This document shows, in pieces, positions 9,591 to 19,910 of a stretch of 64,000 bases of DNA. The DNA is from Halocynthiibacter namhaensis (GTDB taxonomy: Bacteria; Pseudomonadota; Alphaproteobacteria; Rhodobacterales; Rhodobacteraceae): NCBI RefSeq assembly GCF_000812685.1, contig NZ_JWIF01000056.1, forward strand, positions 62,001 to 126,000, given 5' to 3'. The notes beneath the pieces are model-generated. The model saw nothing but the letters and a program-made list of their open reading frames with translations. It was not told where the DNA came from and did not search any database. The position numbers and the translations under genes are program-made. How positions within the stretch are numbered: position 1 is the stretch's first letter; the number at the start of each line of letters is the position of its first letter.

Positions 9591-12500
9591 TCCGCCCAGA
9601 CGACGCAACGCTGGCGCAAATGAACGCAGCAGACCCCGCCGGTTCTGTCTGGTTATCGGCCAACGCCGGATCAGGTAAAACACGGGTATTAACCAACAGA
9701 GTGGCGCGCCTGTTGCTTGGTGGCGTCAACGCGCAGCACATCCTTTGCCTGACCTATACCACTGCCGCCGCAACCGAAATGCAGAACCGTTTGTTCCGCC
9801 TGCTTGGGTCCTGGGCCATGAAGGAAGACGGTGACCTGCGTAGTGAGTTGTCCTTGCTTGGCGTCACTGAAGATCTGACATCCGATGTTTTGGATCGGGC
9901 CAGACGCCTGTTTGCGGGCGCAATTGAAACCCCTGGCGGGTTAAAAATCCAAACGATCCATTCCTTTTGCGCGTCCCTATTGCGCCGCTTCCCCCTTGAA
10001 GCAGGGGTCTCGCCGCAGTTTCAAGAAATGGATGAACGCGACGCCAATACATTGCGAGACGCCGTGGTCGATGCCATCGCATCGGGGCCAGACGTGAACT
10101 TGATTGATCAGTTGGCGCGCTATTACACGGGGGAAGATTTTTCACGGCTGACACAAGAGATCGTGAAGAATAAATCGAAATTCGCCCCCCCGCCTTCTGA
10201 ACAAGGCATCAAAACAGCCTTAAACTTGGCACCCGACGACACGCTGGATGCTTTGATCGCAGACACCATTGATCGCGATGATCCCAAGCTGTTGCGCGAC
10301 CTAGCGCCATTGTTTGCGAAGGGCGGCACAACAGATCAGAAGAACGCCGGTATTTTATATTCCATCGCGTCTGATCAGATATCCATCGGTGACCTCGCAA
10401 CACTTGAGAAACTGTTCCTGACGGGCGCGACTGCAAAATCACCTTTCAGCGCAAAAATTGGGTCTCTTCCGACCAAGAAAACGCAGGCAACCCTTGGGTC
10501 GCTGCTTGATCCATTAAACGAACTTATGCAGCGTGTTGAGGAAAATCGTGAACGCCGTCTAAATCTGTTGACCGCAAACCGAAGCCATGCGCTGTGTGCT
10601 TTCGCTGCCGTATTTGTCAAAGGCTATGAGGCGCAAAAATTGATCCGTGGGAAATTGGATTTCGACGATCTTATCCTAAAAGCACGCGATTTGCTGCGTG
10701 ATCCATTGGTGGCGCAATGGGTTTTGTTTCGGCTTGATGGCGGGGTCGATCATATCCTTGTGGACGAAGCCCAAGACACCAGCCCCGCACAATGGGACGT
10801 TGTCGAAGCATTGGCCCAAGAATTTACCGCAGGTGAAGGGGCGCGCAGCGGTGTTGATCGTTCACTTTTCGTCGTGGGCGATGAAAAACAATCGATCTAT
10901 TCATTCCAAGGTGCAGACCCCGCCAGTTTTGATCGCATGCGCCAAGAATTCGGGGATCGTTTGCGTTCTGCGCAGATGCCGTTCAACAGCATGCAACTGG
11001 CCCATTCGTTCAGATCTGCCCCCGCAATTTTGCGTGCCGTGGATGTAACGTTCAAGCCCGGCGGCGCCACCAAAGCGACCGACGAGATGACGCATATCGC
11101 CTTTAAATCCGAGATGCCTGGTCGCGTCGATCTTTGGCCCGTGGAACCTAAACCAGAAAAAGAAGACCCAACCGCATGGTATGAACCCGTCGATAAGCCC
11201 GCGCGAAACAATGAAATCGTTGTGCTTGCCCGATCCATTGCGGACCATATTTCAAACATGTTGGACTCCGCCTGCATTCCCAACGAGATTGGCCATTCCG
11301 GGACATATGAAATGCGCCGCGTTGAACCCGGCGACTTTCTGATCCTCGTGCAGGGGCGGCAGACCCTATTTCATGAGATCATCGCAGAATGCAAAGCGCG
11401 CGCCTTGCCCATTGCCGGGGCGGATAAGTTGAAAATTGGGGCTGAACTGGCCGTCAAAGATATCCGTGCACTCTTGTCATTTTTGGCAACCCCTGAAGAC
11501 GACTTGTCCTTGGCAGCAGCATTGCGATCACCCCTATTTGGTTGGACAGCAGATGCGCTTCATCACCTGGCACAGCCCCGACGCAATGGGGAATATTTGT
11601 GGCAAGCGCTGCGCGACGATGAAAATCATGCCCAAACCCGCGATGTGTTGTCAGACCTACTGCGCGAAGCGGATTTCCTGCGGCCGTGGGATCTAATCGA
11701 ACGCATCCTAACGCGGCACGATGGGCGCCGCCATTTGATCGCGCGTTTGGGCCAAGAAGTAGAAGACGGCCTGGATGCATTACTCACACAGGCCGAAGCG
11801 TTTGAGCGTTCCAGCGTGCCATCGTTAACTGGCTTTCTGGGATGGCTGGACAGTGGTGATATCGACATCAAACGGCAACCCGACGGTGCTGGAAATCGCA
11901 TTCGCGTGATGACGGTGCATGGTGCAAAAGGGCTTGAAGCGCCCATTGTGATATTGCCCGACACCGCCGTAAAGAAGAACACGGTTCGCGAAGAAATATT
12001 CGACATTCAAGGCACTCCGGTCTGGAAACCAAACGCCGATGCCACCCCGCCCGCTGTTGTGGATGAACGCGATGCCATCGCGGAACGTCAACTTGAGGAA
12101 AAAGATCGCCTGCTTTACGTCGCGATGACCCGCGCAGAAAAATGGCTGATCGTCGCGGGCGCAGGCGAGGTCGACGGAAACAACAGCAGCTGGTATCGCC
12201 AAATCGAAGCGGGCCTTGGGCTTGCTGATGCACAGCCCTATCCTTTCGCACAAGGCGATGGGTTGCGTCTGGAAACTGGGCAATGGACCAATGTGGAATT
12301 TGCACCAGCGACGCAGGCGGATGATGCCATTGACACTGGCTTGCCTGATTGGATCGACCATCCGGTCTCGGCCCCCGCGGCACAACAGAAAACCATTTCG
12401 CCGTCCGGGTTGGGGGGCGAAAAAATCATGGCTGGGTTTGTTGATGGTGAAGGCGACCAGGATCAGGCAATGCTGTATGGGACGATTGTCCATTGCCTTC

Positions 12501-12973
12501 TTGAAAACTTACCCGATGTCGAACCAACCCTTCGAAAAACCCATGGCGCGAGATTGTTGGAACGTTGGCCTGATGTACCTGAGACTGAACGGGAAAACCT
12601 GTTGGCCGAAGCGTTAACTTTGCTGAACACTCCGTCATTGGCCGGGCTTTTTGCTGCTGACTCACTTGCCGAAGTCTCCCTCTCGGCACCTCTGACAGGC
12701 GAACTTCGGTTACACGGAATTGTCGACAGGTTGTTGATCACCCCCGAAAGCATCTGCGCAGTTGATTTCAAAACCAACCGAAACATACCGGAAAATCCCA
12801 CCCAAGTGCCCGAAGGAATCCTTAGGCAATTGGGCGCATATGAGTTGGCGTTGAAGCAAATTTTTCCCAACAGGAAAGTGGAAACCGCCATTCTGTGGAC
12901 AAAGTCAGCAACACTTATGCCAATACCTCACGATCTTGTGTCCGCAGCCATATCCCGCGCTGCCACGCCTTGA
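9587..12973 (+). CDS. addA: ATP-dependent helicase/nuclease AddA
   Basis: UvrD-like helicase subunit with nuclease domain, 1128 aa. Helicase motifs in order: Walker A ANAGSGKT near residue 25, LVDEAQDTS (II), VGDEKQSIYSFQGADP (III), VMTVHGAKGLE (V) and LLYVAMTRAE (VI). The C-terminal RecB nuclease has IVDRLL and AVDFKTNR. Every catalytic motif is intact, so with AddB a functional complex is expected. It is last in the run of overlapping genes; trxA follows after 62 bp with its own ribosome-binding site. Confidence 0.95.
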   Translation: MIRPDDATLAQMNAADPAGSVWLSANAGSGKTRVLTNRVARLLLGGVNAQHILCLTYTTAAATEMQNRLFRLLGSWAMKEDGDLRSELSLLGVTEDLTSDVLDRARRLFAGAIETPGGLKIQTIHSFCASLLRRFPLEAGVSPQFQEMDERDANTLRDAVVDAIASGPDVNLIDQLARYYTGEDFSRLTQEIVKNKSKFAPPPSEQGIKTALNLAPDDTLDALIADTIDRDDPKLLRDLAPLFAKGGTTDQKNAGILYSIASDQISIGDLATLEKLFLTGATAKSPFSAKIGSLPTKKTQATLGSLLDPLNELMQRVEENRERRLNLLTANRSHALCAFAAVFVKGYEAQKLIRGKLDFDDLILKARDLLRDPLVAQWVLFRLDGGVDHILVDEAQDTSPAQWDVVEALAQEFTAGEGARSGVDRSLFVVGDEKQSIYSFQGADPASFDRMRQEFGDRLRSAQMPFNSMQLAHSFRSAPAILRAVDVTFKPGGATKATDEMTHIAFKSEMPGRVDLWPVEPKPEKEDPTAWYEPVDKPARNNEIVVLARSIADHISNMLDSACIPNEIGHSGTYEMRRVEPGDFLILVQGRQTLFHEIIAECKARALPIAGADKLKIGAELAVKDIRALLSFLATPEDDLSLAAALRSPLFGWTADALHHLAQPRRNGEYLWQALRDDENHAQTRDVLSDLLREADFLRPWDLIERILTRHDGRRHLIARLGQEVEDGLDALLTQAEAFERSSVPSLTGFLGWLDSGDIDIKRQPDGAGNRIRVMTVHGAKGLEAPIVILPDTAVKKNTVREEIFDIQGTPVWKPNADATPPAVVDERDAIAERQLEEKDRLLYVAMTRAEKWLIVAGAGEVDGNNSSWYRQIEAGLGLADAQPYPFAQGDGLRLETGQWTNVEFAPATQADDAIDTGLPDWIDHPVSAPAAQQKTISPSGLGGEKIMAGFVDGEGDQDQAMLYGTIVHCLLENLPDVEPTLRKTHGARLLERWPDVPETERENLLAEALTLLNTPSLAGLFAADSLAEVSLSAPLTGELRLHGIVDRLLITPESICAVDFKTNRNIPENPTQVPEGILRQLGAYELALKQIFPNRKVETAILWTKSATLMPIPHDLVSAAISRAATP

Positions 12974-13035
12974 CGTCAGACCTGGTCGACCTTAGGTTTC
13001 GATCAACTTTTATTTGTTCTCGAGGAGTTTGAGAC

Positions 13036-13356
13036 ATGGCAACCGTAGCAGTCACCGACGCAACATTTGATGCAGAAGTAAAAGAATCCGCGATCCCCGT
13101 GGTCGTAGATTTTTGGGCAGAATGGTGTGGCCCATGTAAACAAATCGGCCCCGCGCTTGAAGAGCTTTCTGCGCAATATGATGGCCAGGTGAAAATCGTC
13201 AAAGTGAACGTCGACGAAAACCCCAATTCACCAGCGCAAATGGGCGTTCGCGGCATTCCAGCCCTGTTCATGTTCAAAGATGGTCAAGTAATCTCGAACA
13301 AAGTTGGCGCAGCTCCAAAAGCAGCGCTAGACAGCTGGATCAAAGAAAACGTTTGA
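13036..13356 (+). CDS. trxA: Thioredoxin
   Basis: Cytosolic thioredoxin 1, 106 aa, with the WCGPCK active site (C31, C34) and the cis-proline GIPA motif. It reduces protein disulfides, including ribonucleotide reductase and methionine sulfoxide reductases. GAGGAG lies upstream of the ATG. A rho-independent terminator follows 15 bp after the stop. Confidence 0.97.
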   Translation: MATVAVTDATFDAEVKESAIPVVVDFWAEWCGPCKQIGPALEELSAQYDGQVKIVKVNVDENPNSPAQMGVRGIPALFMFKDGQVISNKVGAAPKAALDSWIKENV

Positions 13357-13370
13357 TTTCTGTTGTTTAG

Positions 13371-13396
13371 AAAAGGCGCCTACGGGCGCCTTTTTT
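13371..13396 (+). terminator. Rho-independent terminator of trxA
   Basis: A stem AGGCGCC / GGCGCCT with a TACG tetraloop is followed by a run of six Ts. It lies between trxA and the convergent KpsC/S-like gene; the A-run on the 5' side means it could work in both directions. Confidence 0.85.
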
Positions 13397-13405
13397 GTGT
13401 CTACC

Positions 13406-14323
13406 TCAAAGATCCCAACCACGTGTGCGTAGGGTTTCTATAATCTTTTCTTCGGTTTCAGGCCGCCCTGCATTTATTGATTGCAACTGCAAAAACCAAT
13501 AAAGATACTTGTCATAATCAGGAACATGGTTTGGCAACCTCGCGAAGGCGTCTTTGGCCCCCAGATCCCCGACATTCAACGCGATATGGTGAAAATCGAT
13601 TTTGCCAAACAAAACCGCAGGCTTGTGCCAAAAATACCCCGAAAAAGCCACGCTAGAGTTTTGCGTCACAACGCAATCACATTCCGCAAGGTAGCTTTCA
13701 GGGTTTCCATCGCTTTGAACCGTGAACTCTGGGTATTCTTCCATTAGCTCGGCAAGGGCTTCGTATTCATACGCATTATACTTCTCACCCGGGTGCAAAG
13801 TTGCAACGATTGGTTTCCGTGGCCCGTGTTTTATTGTTTCTCGGATCATGTCCACGGGTGAACAGGATTGAAAACTGCGTTGTTCTAACAATCTTCCTTG
13901 CAAAGGCATGTAAACATACCCTTGGTTCTTTATGGCTTTCCATCCCTCGAAAAGCCGCTTGCGCCACTGAATCGCAAAGGACTTTGCTGTATGTGCATCA
14001 ATTTCAGAAGGGTCAAAATTTGCGTGTGAAACGGCCCACTCCCAGCGTTTAGCGGACGTCTCAATTTGCCAAAACGGATAATAATACACACGCCGCATCG
14101 TTAGCGATTTTTCGTGATATGGATCATCCATATGGAAAAGCGTAAAGCCATGACGATCGCGGGATTTAAGAATATTTGCGTCGCTGTTGAGGCAATATTC
14201 AACCTTCACATCGCGGCTTTCTACGGCGTTTTTCAGACGGTTGAGGAAATTATTACGCCCTTCCTCAGCGGCCGCGCGCATCCCTTTATCGAGATAAATT
14301 CTCAGCTTTCTACCCGTAATCAT
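13406..14323 (-). CDS. KpsC/KpsS-like capsular polysaccharide family protein (uncharacterised)
   Basis: 305 aa, no signal peptide or membrane helix. The C-terminal half has the pattern of capsule Kdo-transferase-like proteins (GT-B fold): YVYMPLQGRLLEQ, then TLHPGEKYN, then the acidic-Cys strand CDCVVTQNSSVAFSGYFW and a KPAVLFG strand. KpsC/KpsS proteins show the same succession of PLQ, HP, VTxNS and PV-LG elements. The N-terminal half I do not recognise. It stands alone between trxA and hslV, with no capsule or LPS genes nearby, so acceptor and role cannot be inferred. Confidence 0.5.
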   Translation of the reverse strand: MITGRKLRIYLDKGMRAAAEEGRNNFLNRLKNAVESRDVKVEYCLNSDANILKSRDRHGFTLFHMDDPYHEKSLTMRRVYYYPFWQIETSAKRWEWAVSHANFDPSEIDAHTAKSFAIQWRKRLFEGWKAIKNQGYVYMPLQGRLLEQRSFQSCSPVDMIRETIKHGPRKPIVATLHPGEKYNAYEYEALAELMEEYPEFTVQSDGNPESYLAECDCVVTQNSSVAFSGYFWHKPAVLFGKIDFHHIALNVGDLGAKDAFARLPNHVPDYDKYLYWFLQLQSINAGRPETEEKIIETLRTRGWDL

Positions 14324-14356
14324 TCGCCCACCAGCTCCAACATACTTTGAATACCC

Positions 14357-14385
14357 CTTGTGCCTTCCCTATCACGCGCTCATAT
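14357..14385 (+). promoter_or_regulatory. Possible RpoH (sigma-32) promoter for hslV
   Basis: CTTG at 14357-14360 and GCTCATAT at 14378-14385 resemble the sigma-32 elements CTTGAAA and CCCCATnT with about 14 bp between them, and end 25 bp before the hslV ATG. Heat-shock control of hslV is usual. This is a visual match only. Confidence 0.35.
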
Positions 14386-14410
14386 AGAAATGAAGCAATT
14401 GGAGAAACTT

Positions 14411-14968
14411 ATGGCTGATAGTGATTTTCCCGGATGGCACGGCACAACAATTGTTGGCGTGAAGAAGAATAATGAAGTTGTAATTGCGGGCGATGGCCAA
14501 GTTTCCTTGGGTCAAACAGTGATCAAGGGAACCGCTCGTAAAGTGCGCCGTCTTTCACCCGGAGGCCATGACGTGGTTGCCGGTTTTGCAGGGTCGACCG
14601 CAGATGCCTTCACTTTGCTTGAGCGTCTAGAAGCCAAATTGGAAGCAACACCAGGACAGCTTCAACGCGCTTCTGTCGAACTGGCGAAAGATTGGAGAAC
14701 CGACAAATATTTGCAGAAACTGGAAGCGATGTTGATCGTGACTGATGGCCAAAACCTGTTGGTTATTACCGGTGCTGGAGATGTGTTGGAACCTGAACAC
14801 GAGGTCGCAGCGATCGGGTCAGGCGGCAATTTTGCGCTTGCCGCAGCCCGCGCCATGATGGACACGGAAAAGGATGCAGAAACCATTGCCCGTGATGCTA
14901 TGGCAATTGCTTCGGACATTTGCGTCTACACCAACGGAAGACTTACAGTTGAGAAAGTTCCTGCTTAA
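14411..14968 (+). CDS. hslV: ATP-dependent protease proteolytic subunit HslV
   Basis: N-terminal-threonine protease of the HslUV (ClpQY) complex. From ATG 14411 (preceded by GGAGAAACTT) the protein is 185 aa. A short propeptide ending WHG precedes TTIVGV, where the first Thr becomes the catalytic nucleophile after processing; the AGDGQVSLG motif follows. An upstream in-frame start at 14360 lacks support. The ATPase partner hslU is not adjacent: it lies at 45350-46657 on the other strand. Confidence 0.93.
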   Translation: MADSDFPGWHGTTIVGVKKNNEVVIAGDGQVSLGQTVIKGTARKVRRLSPGGHDVVAGFAGSTADAFTLLERLEAKLEATPGQLQRASVELAKDWRTDKYLQKLEAMLIVTDGQNLLVITGAGDVLEPEHEVAAIGSGGNFALAAARAMMDTEKDAETIARDAMAIASDICVYTNGRLTVEKVPA

Positions 14969-15032
14969 ACTTCACATCACCCACCAAAACCGCTGCCGGC
15001 GCGCGCGATAATTTTGCGTGCGGCGCAGAAGT

Positions 15033-16331
15033 TTATTGATCCGTCACTGGACCACAATATTCCAACAAGACCGCCGAAACATCATCCGGGAAATCCCGCC
15101 CGCCTGAATATTCGGCTAAATACGAAATCATTTCCTCAAGCAAGCTGCCGCCTTTTAGGATAGGATTGGCCTCCATAAACGCGCGCAATCCCTCGTCATC
15201 CAACAGGTTTTCATCCACATCCGGGCATTCAGTAACCCCGTCAGAGGGAATGATTATCCGGTCGCCTGGAGACAACTGCACTTTAAAATCTGAATAATAG
15301 GCGGCATCAATCAAGCCAACAGGCATTCCGCCCGTCCCAATTGATTCACAACTTCCGTCCGCACGTTGAATAACAGGATGGGGATGCCCAGCTTGGCAAA
15401 GTGTTATCTCACCCGTTCGCAAATCAACATTCGCGATCAAAAGGGTGAAATAATGTTCGGTCTCCATTTCATTCATAACAATTGTATTTAGAAGATCCGC
15501 GGCATCTGCAGGGTTACGCAAACGAAACCCACCATTTTCATCGGCTTCAAGCGCCACGTTTTGCTCGGGGGAGCGACCAGATAAATTGCCAGCGAGGCGG
15601 GCCGTCATTAGCGCTGACGTGATCCCATGCCCGGAAACATCAATTCCCCAAATGCCGATCTGATGTTCGTCAACTTGAAAGAACCCCACAAGATCGCCGC
15701 CCACATGCCCACTCGACCGTAAGCTTAGTGACACTTGTGCGGCACCGAAATCTTTAAAACGTTCACGAATAAGGGATTCTTGGAGTTTTTTTGCTTCAAG
15801 AAGATCTCGATCCACCATGTCATATAGTTCGGTCAATTCTGTCAATGTAGCGGAAACCAAGCGATTCTTTTCCTGCAACTCGTTTTCCATCTTCAGAATA
15901 CGTTCGCCAGCAGAAATACGGGCACGCAATTCGCCCGCATTCACAGGTTTGGTCAGAAAGTCATCCGCGCCAACTTCGAGGCCCCGCGCGATTTCACCCT
16001 TTTCACTTTTTGAGGTGAGCAGAATGAAATACCCATAACCCTTGCGTTCCAATTCCCGGAATGCTTCGCAAAACTCAAGCCCATTCATCCCAGGCATCAT
16101 CCAGTCGCTCAGGACAAAGTCCACGTGTTGCGCCGTGCAGATGTCCATCGCGTGATGCCCTGTTTCGGCTTCAATCACGTCAAACCCCCAACGTTTCAGC
16201 ATCGCAGACAGAATTTTACGTTGCACTTTGCTGTCGTCAACAACAAGCACAACACGACACCCATCATCCCCAGACGAGTAATCGACTTCAACAAATCCTT
16301 GCGGGTCCTGCTTCAGCGCAGCTTCTTTCAT
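15033..16331 (-). CDS. Response regulator with PP2C-type (RsbU/SpoIIE) phosphatase output
   Basis: 432 aa. Receiver domain at about residues 27-140 has the acidic pocket (VVDD) and phospho-acceptor D76 in LSDWMMPG; a coiled-coil linker follows (about 145-190). The PPM/SpoIIE-type phosphatase domain has GGDLVG, GIDVSGHG, QAGHPHP and PSDGVTE metal-binding motifs and a final DDVSAVLLE. Such proteins dephosphorylate an anti-sigma-factor antagonist in partner-switching systems; RbaY of Rhodobacter capsulatus has this architecture and is a candidate orthologue. No antagonist or anti-sigma gene lies in the window. It is divergent from an Hpt protein. A GTG at 16343 would add four residues; neither start has a good ribosome-binding site. 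Confidence 0.8.
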   Translation of the reverse strand: MKEAALKQDPQGFVEVDYSSGDDGCRVVLVVDDSKVQRKILSAMLKRWGFDVIEAETGHHAMDICTAQHVDFVLSDWMMPGMNGLEFCEAFRELERKGYGYFILLTSKSEKGEIARGLEVGADDFLTKPVNAGELRARISAGERILKMENELQEKNRLVSATLTELTELYDMVDRDLLEAKKLQESLIRERFKDFGAAQVSLSLRSSGHVGGDLVGFFQVDEHQIGIWGIDVSGHGITSALMTARLAGNLSGRSPEQNVALEADENGGFRLRNPADAADLLNTIVMNEMETEHYFTLLIANVDLRTGEITLCQAGHPHPVIQRADGSCESIGTGGMPVGLIDAAYYSDFKVQLSPGDRIIIPSDGVTECPDVDENLLDDEGLRAFMEANPILKGGSLLEEMISYLAEYSGGRDFPDDVSAVLLEYCGPVTDQ

Positions 16332-16381
16332 CACTGATGCCACTCAACTAATTTCACTGGTTCTGATCTATCGAATTGCGC

Positions 16382-16439
16382 TTAACACTTAGTGAATCTT
16401 TGCCATAATATTCCCGTGCTTTCATTAAGCGGGCAGTAA
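16382..16439. promoter_or_regulatory. Two CtrA-like sites in a divergent promoter
   Basis: TTAA-N7-TGAA (16382-16396) and TTAA-N7-GTAA (16425-16439) each match the CtrA consensus TTAA-N7-TTAA at seven of eight positions. They sit between the divergent phosphatase/response-regulator and Hpt genes. Short motifs like this also occur by chance. Confidence 0.3.
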
Positions 16440-16483
16440 CCTTCGGCTGTTATCACAAGACCAAACAACTTCACGGTGGATAG

Positions 16484-16819
16484 ATGATTGATTGGAAACG
16501 AGTTGAGGAACTTAAGCAGGAAGTAGGTGACGAAGATTTCACCGAAGTCGTTGTTTTGTTCCTTGAGGAAGTCGAAGAAACCATCGCCCGAATGAAGGCC
16601 ACGCCAAGCCCAAACACTCTTGAAGAAGACATGCATTTTCTGAAAGGCAGCGCGATGAACCTTGGTTTTTCTCAGTTTACAGGCCTCTGCCAAGCGGGTG
16701 AAACCGCCGCTGCAAACGGGGATACCAGTACCGTATCCTTACCTGAAATCTTTACTTGTTATGACGGATCCCGGGCAGAGTTCCTTACCCGCATGCAGCC
16801 TGGAACCGCCTCAGGGTGA
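16484..16819 (+). CDS. Histidine phosphotransfer (Hpt) domain protein
   Basis: Single-domain phosphorelay protein, 111 aa. The HFLKGSAMNLG motif places the phospho-accepting histidine at H51, the canonical Hpt signature (HxLKGSAxxLG). Such proteins pass phosphate between receiver domains. Divergent transcription from the response-regulator phosphatase at 15033-16331 suggests that this receiver is its partner; that is inference. It is not ChpT, which is longer and kinase-derived. Confidence 0.85.
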   Translation: MIDWKRVEELKQEVGDEDFTEVVVLFLEEVEETIARMKATPSPNTLEEDMHFLKGSAMNLGFSQFTGLCQAGETAAANGDTSTVSLPEIFTCYDGSRAEFLTRMQPGTASG

Positions 16820-16908
16820 AAATGAATTGAAGCACAAGCATCGCAACCCTTGCTCCTCCCTTTAAAAACAGGTAATCGCGAAGCGGTTATGCTACGAAGG
16901 AGCCCGTG

Positions 16909-18135
16909 ATGTCTGCGCCAAAAAAAGTTGTTCTCGCCTATTCCGGGGGTCTTGATACCTCTATCATCCTAAAGTGGCTGCAAACCGAATATGGTTGTGA
17001 AGTGGTAACGTTCACTGCTGACCTCGGTCAGGGCGAAGAGCTGGAACCAGCACGCGCCAAAGCTGAACTTCTGGGAATTCCAGCCGAAAACATCTATATT
17101 GAAGATGTACGCGAAGAATTTGTACGTGATTTTGTCTTCCCAATGTTCCGTGCAAACGCGGTTTACGAAGGCCTGTATCTGCTTGGCACCTCGATTGCGC
17201 GCCCGCTGATATCCAAGCGTCTTGTCGAAATTGCCGCTGAAGTCGGTGCTGACGCTGTCGCCCACGGCGCGACCGGTAAAGGCAACGATCAGGTTCGTTT
17301 TGAACTTGCTGCATATGCCCTGAACCCTGACATCAAAGTGATCGCCCCTTGGCGTGAATGGGATCTGACCTCTCGCACCCGCCTGCTGGAATTCGCTGAA
17401 CAAAACCAAATCCCTGTGGCAAAAGACAAACGTGGCGAAGCACCTTTCTCTGTTGACGCGAACCTTCTGCACACCTCATCTGAGGGCAAAGTTCTGGAAG
17501 ACCCGGCAGTTGCTGCGCCAGACTATGTTTATCAGCGTACTGTGCACCCAGAAGACGCGCCAGACACCCCGGAATTCGTTGAGGTGACCTTTGAAAAAGG
17601 TGACCCAATCGCGATCAATGGCGAAGCAATGTCCCCGGCAACCGTTCTGACCAAATTGAACGAACTTGGCGGCAAACACGGCGTTGGTCGTCTTGACCTG
17701 GTCGAGGGTCGCTTCGTTGGCATGAAATCCCGTGGTATCTATGAGACCCCCGGCGGCACCTTGTTGTTGGAAGCGCATCGCGGCATCGAATCCATCACTA
17801 TGGATCGCGGCGCAATGCACTTGAAAGATGAACTCATGCCGAAATACGCTGAGATGATCTACAACGGTTTCTGGTATTCCCCCGAACGCGAAATGCTGCA
17901 AGCGGCGATCGACAAAAGCCAGGAACATGTTTCCGGTACAGTGCGCATGAAACTGTACAAAGGCATGGCGCAGACCGTTGGTCGTTGGTCCGAAAACAGC
18001 CTGTACTCTGAGGCCCATGTGACCTTTGAAGAAGATGCTGGCGCGTATGATCAAACAGACGCAGCTGGTTTCATTCAATTGAACGCCCTGCGCCTGAAAC
18101 TGCTGGCAGCCCGCAACAAACGCAACAAAGGCTAA
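16909..18135 (+). CDS. argG: Argininosuccinate synthase
   Basis: Joins citrulline and aspartate, using ATP, in arginine biosynthesis. The protein is 408 aa, with the ATP-binding AYSGGLDTS motif at the N-terminus and the conserved [12 protein letters not shown] segment. ATG 16909 is chosen over GTG 16906 because AAGGAG at 16897-16902 is six bases from the ATG and only three from the GTG. It is monocistronic, with its own terminator. Confidence 0.97.
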   Translation: MSAPKKVVLAYSGGLDTSIILKWLQTEYGCEVVTFTADLGQGEELEPARAKAELLGIPAENIYIEDVREEFVRDFVFPMFRANAVYEGLYLLGTSIARPLISKRLVEIAAEVGADAVAHGATGKGNDQVRFELAAYALNPDIKVIAPWREWDLTSRTRLLEFAEQNQIPVAKDKRGEAPFSVDANLLHTSSEGKVLEDPAVAAPDYVYQRTVHPEDAPDTPEFVEVTFEKGDPIAINGEAMSPATVLTKLNELGGKHGVGRLDLVEGRFVGMKSRGIYETPGGTLLLEAHRGIESITMDRGAMHLKDELMPKYAEMIYNGFWYSPEREMLQAAIDKSQEHVSGTVRMKLYKGMAQTVGRWSENSLYSEAHVTFEEDAGAYDQTDAAGFIQLNALRLKLLAARNKRNKG

Positions 18136-18156
18136 ATGCAGCTACAATAATGTGTT

Positions 18157-18184
18157 AAACGCCCGGCAAATGTCGGGCGTTTTG
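18157..18184 (+). terminator. Rho-independent terminator of argG
   Basis: Stem ACGCCCG / CGGGCGT with an eight-base loop, followed by TTTGCGTTT, 24 bp after the argG stop. Confidence 0.75.
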
Positions 18185-18287
18185 CGTTTCACACCCTCTC
18201 ACCTTCGCGTGAGATTGGGGTGCGCGTCCTTGCCCTGACAGCGGTCATGCGACAGGTTGGAATCAGTTTCAGCCAAAGAGCGTCCCA

Positions 18288-18953
18288 ATGACCATATTCC
18301 CCAGATCCCTACGCCCCATCTTGTTGTCAATCGCCATCGCCACCGGGTTCGCTGTGCAGTGCAATTCTGTCAGCGCCCAAGATGCATCATCCATCATCGT
18401 CGCCGGTGGATGTTTCTGGTGTGTCGAAAGCGATTTTGAATCTCTGCCCGGCGTGACCGAAGCCGTGTCAGGGTTCACAGGGGGTGCGGTTGCGAACCCC
18501 ACATACAAACAAGTGACGCGCGGCGGCACGGGTCATTTGGAAGCGGTTGAGATCACCTATGATCCAAGTCGCGCAGATCTGCCCGACCTTCTGCATAAGT
18601 TTTTCCGGTCCATCGACCCAACGGATGCAGGCGGGCAATTCTGTGACCGTGGCGAAAGTTATGCCACTGCGATTTGGGTTGCCAATGCGCAGGAACGTCA
18701 AGTTGCGGAAGCCGCCAAGGCCCAAGCGGAAGCGGATCTAGGGCAACGTATCGTCACCCCTATCCTTGATCGCACCGCATTTTACGCCGCTGATGACGGA
18801 CATCAAGATTATTACAAAGGCCGCAGGCGCGTCATCACACGATTTGGCGTCATCCGCCAAGCGGACGCGTATAAACGTTACCGTGAAGGCTGTGGTCGTG
18901 ATGCGCGTGTTGCTGAACTATGGGGCAACGCTGCGCCCTTTGTGGGTCACTGA
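18288..18953 (+). CDS. msrA: Periplasmic peptide-methionine (S)-S-oxide reductase MsrA
   Basis: Reduces methionine-S-sulfoxide in proteins. The protein is 221 aa. An N-terminal signal peptide (basic start, hydrophobic residues 10-24, likely cleavage after the SVSA motif near residue 30) implies export. The catalytic motif GGCFWC lies at 40-45 (nucleophile C42), and [12 protein letters not shown] and HQDYY motifs follow. The 3' end overlaps the convergent ribokinase gene by 7 bp. Confidence 0.92.
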   Translation: MTIFPRSLRPILLSIAIATGFAVQCNSVSAQDASSIIVAGGCFWCVESDFESLPGVTEAVSGFTGGAVANPTYKQVTRGGTGHLEAVEITYDPSRADLPDLLHKFFRSIDPTDAGGQFCDRGESYATAIWVANAQERQVAEAAKAQAEADLGQRIVTPILDRTAFYAADDGHQDYYKGRRRVITRFGVIRQADAYKRYREGCGRDARVAELWGNAAPFVGH

Positions 18954-19825
18954 TCTGCGATAAACGCCTGAACCTCAGCCGCATCGGGAATGGCCGTTGC
19001 GGCCCCAACACGCGTCACTTGAATAGCGGATGTCGCGCTTGCACGGATCAGGGCGTCACGATCAGACATCCCCTGTTCCAGCCCGGAAACAAAACTGCCC
19101 GCAAAGGTGTCGCCCGCACCGGTGGTGTCAACGGGATTGACCGAAAACGCGGGAACAGAGATCATCTCACCAGTTTCCGTATCCACCAGATCAACACCCT
19201 TGGCACCTAATGTGATCAACACGTTTGCCACGGGTAAATCACCAACATCGACACCCAAAGCCTGTGACAATTGGGCTGCTTCAATCTCGTTCACCAACAG
19301 AAGATCCGCAAATGGCAACATATCGCGCGCGGCATCCGCATCAAAAGGCGCTGCAGAATAGGCAACTTTCACACCCTTTGAGCGCGCCGCCTTCGCAGCT
19401 GTAATCTGTTGTGAGGTCTCATTTTGGATCAAAATCCAATCGCCAGGTTTGCCACCGGACAAAGCCGCCGCAATCCCGGTTTCCGATTGATCATAATTCG
19501 CACCCGAGAAGATCACGATGGCATTTTCAGCCTCGGGATCCACATTAATAATCGCATGCCCTGTTGGGATCTCAGATGTACGCACATGGTCCGTGCCCAC
19601 ACCGTAACCTTGCAACGCATCAATCGTCCAAGCGCCATCGGCCCCAACAGCGCCAATATGGTGTGTCTCAGATCCGGCCTTGGCGGCAGCAACGGATTGG
19701 TTCGCACCCTTACCACCAAGCCCCGTCTGAAACCCAGTTGCAGCAAGCGTTTCGCCGGGGGCCGGCAGATGCGGCACCTGGTACACATGATCAGCATTGA
19801 TGGAGCCAAGGCAAAAGACAGTCAT
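18947..19825 (-). CDS. rbsK: Ribokinase family (PfkB) sugar kinase
   Basis: 292 aa PfkB-fold kinase. The N-terminal signature [17 protein letters not shown] is the ribokinase-type substrate loop, and [16 protein letters not shown] carries the catalytic Asp and the anion hole. Ribokinase is the best guess because of GGKGANQ. No ribose transporter or nucleosidase lies beside it, so substrate could be another pentose or a nucleoside. Its stop lies inside the convergent msrA. Confidence 0.75.
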   Translation of the reverse strand: MTVFCLGSINADHVYQVPHLPAPGETLAATGFQTGLGGKGANQSVAAAKAGSETHHIGAVGADGAWTIDALQGYGVGTDHVRTSEIPTGHAIINVDPEAENAIVIFSGANYDQSETGIAAALSGGKPGDWILIQNETSQQITAAKAARSKGVKVAYSAAPFDADAARDMLPFADLLLVNEIEAAQLSQALGVDVGDLPVANVLITLGAKGVDLVDTETGEMISVPAFSVNPVDTTGAGDTFAGSFVSGLEQGMSDRDALIRASATSAIQVTRVGAATAIPDAAEVQAFIADQ

Positions 19826-19910
19826 TTTTCACTCCAAGTTCACGAATCGTTCTTCTCACTATAATCACAGGAGTCAACATATATTATAATTGGTCCATGA
19901 GTCTTTTGTG

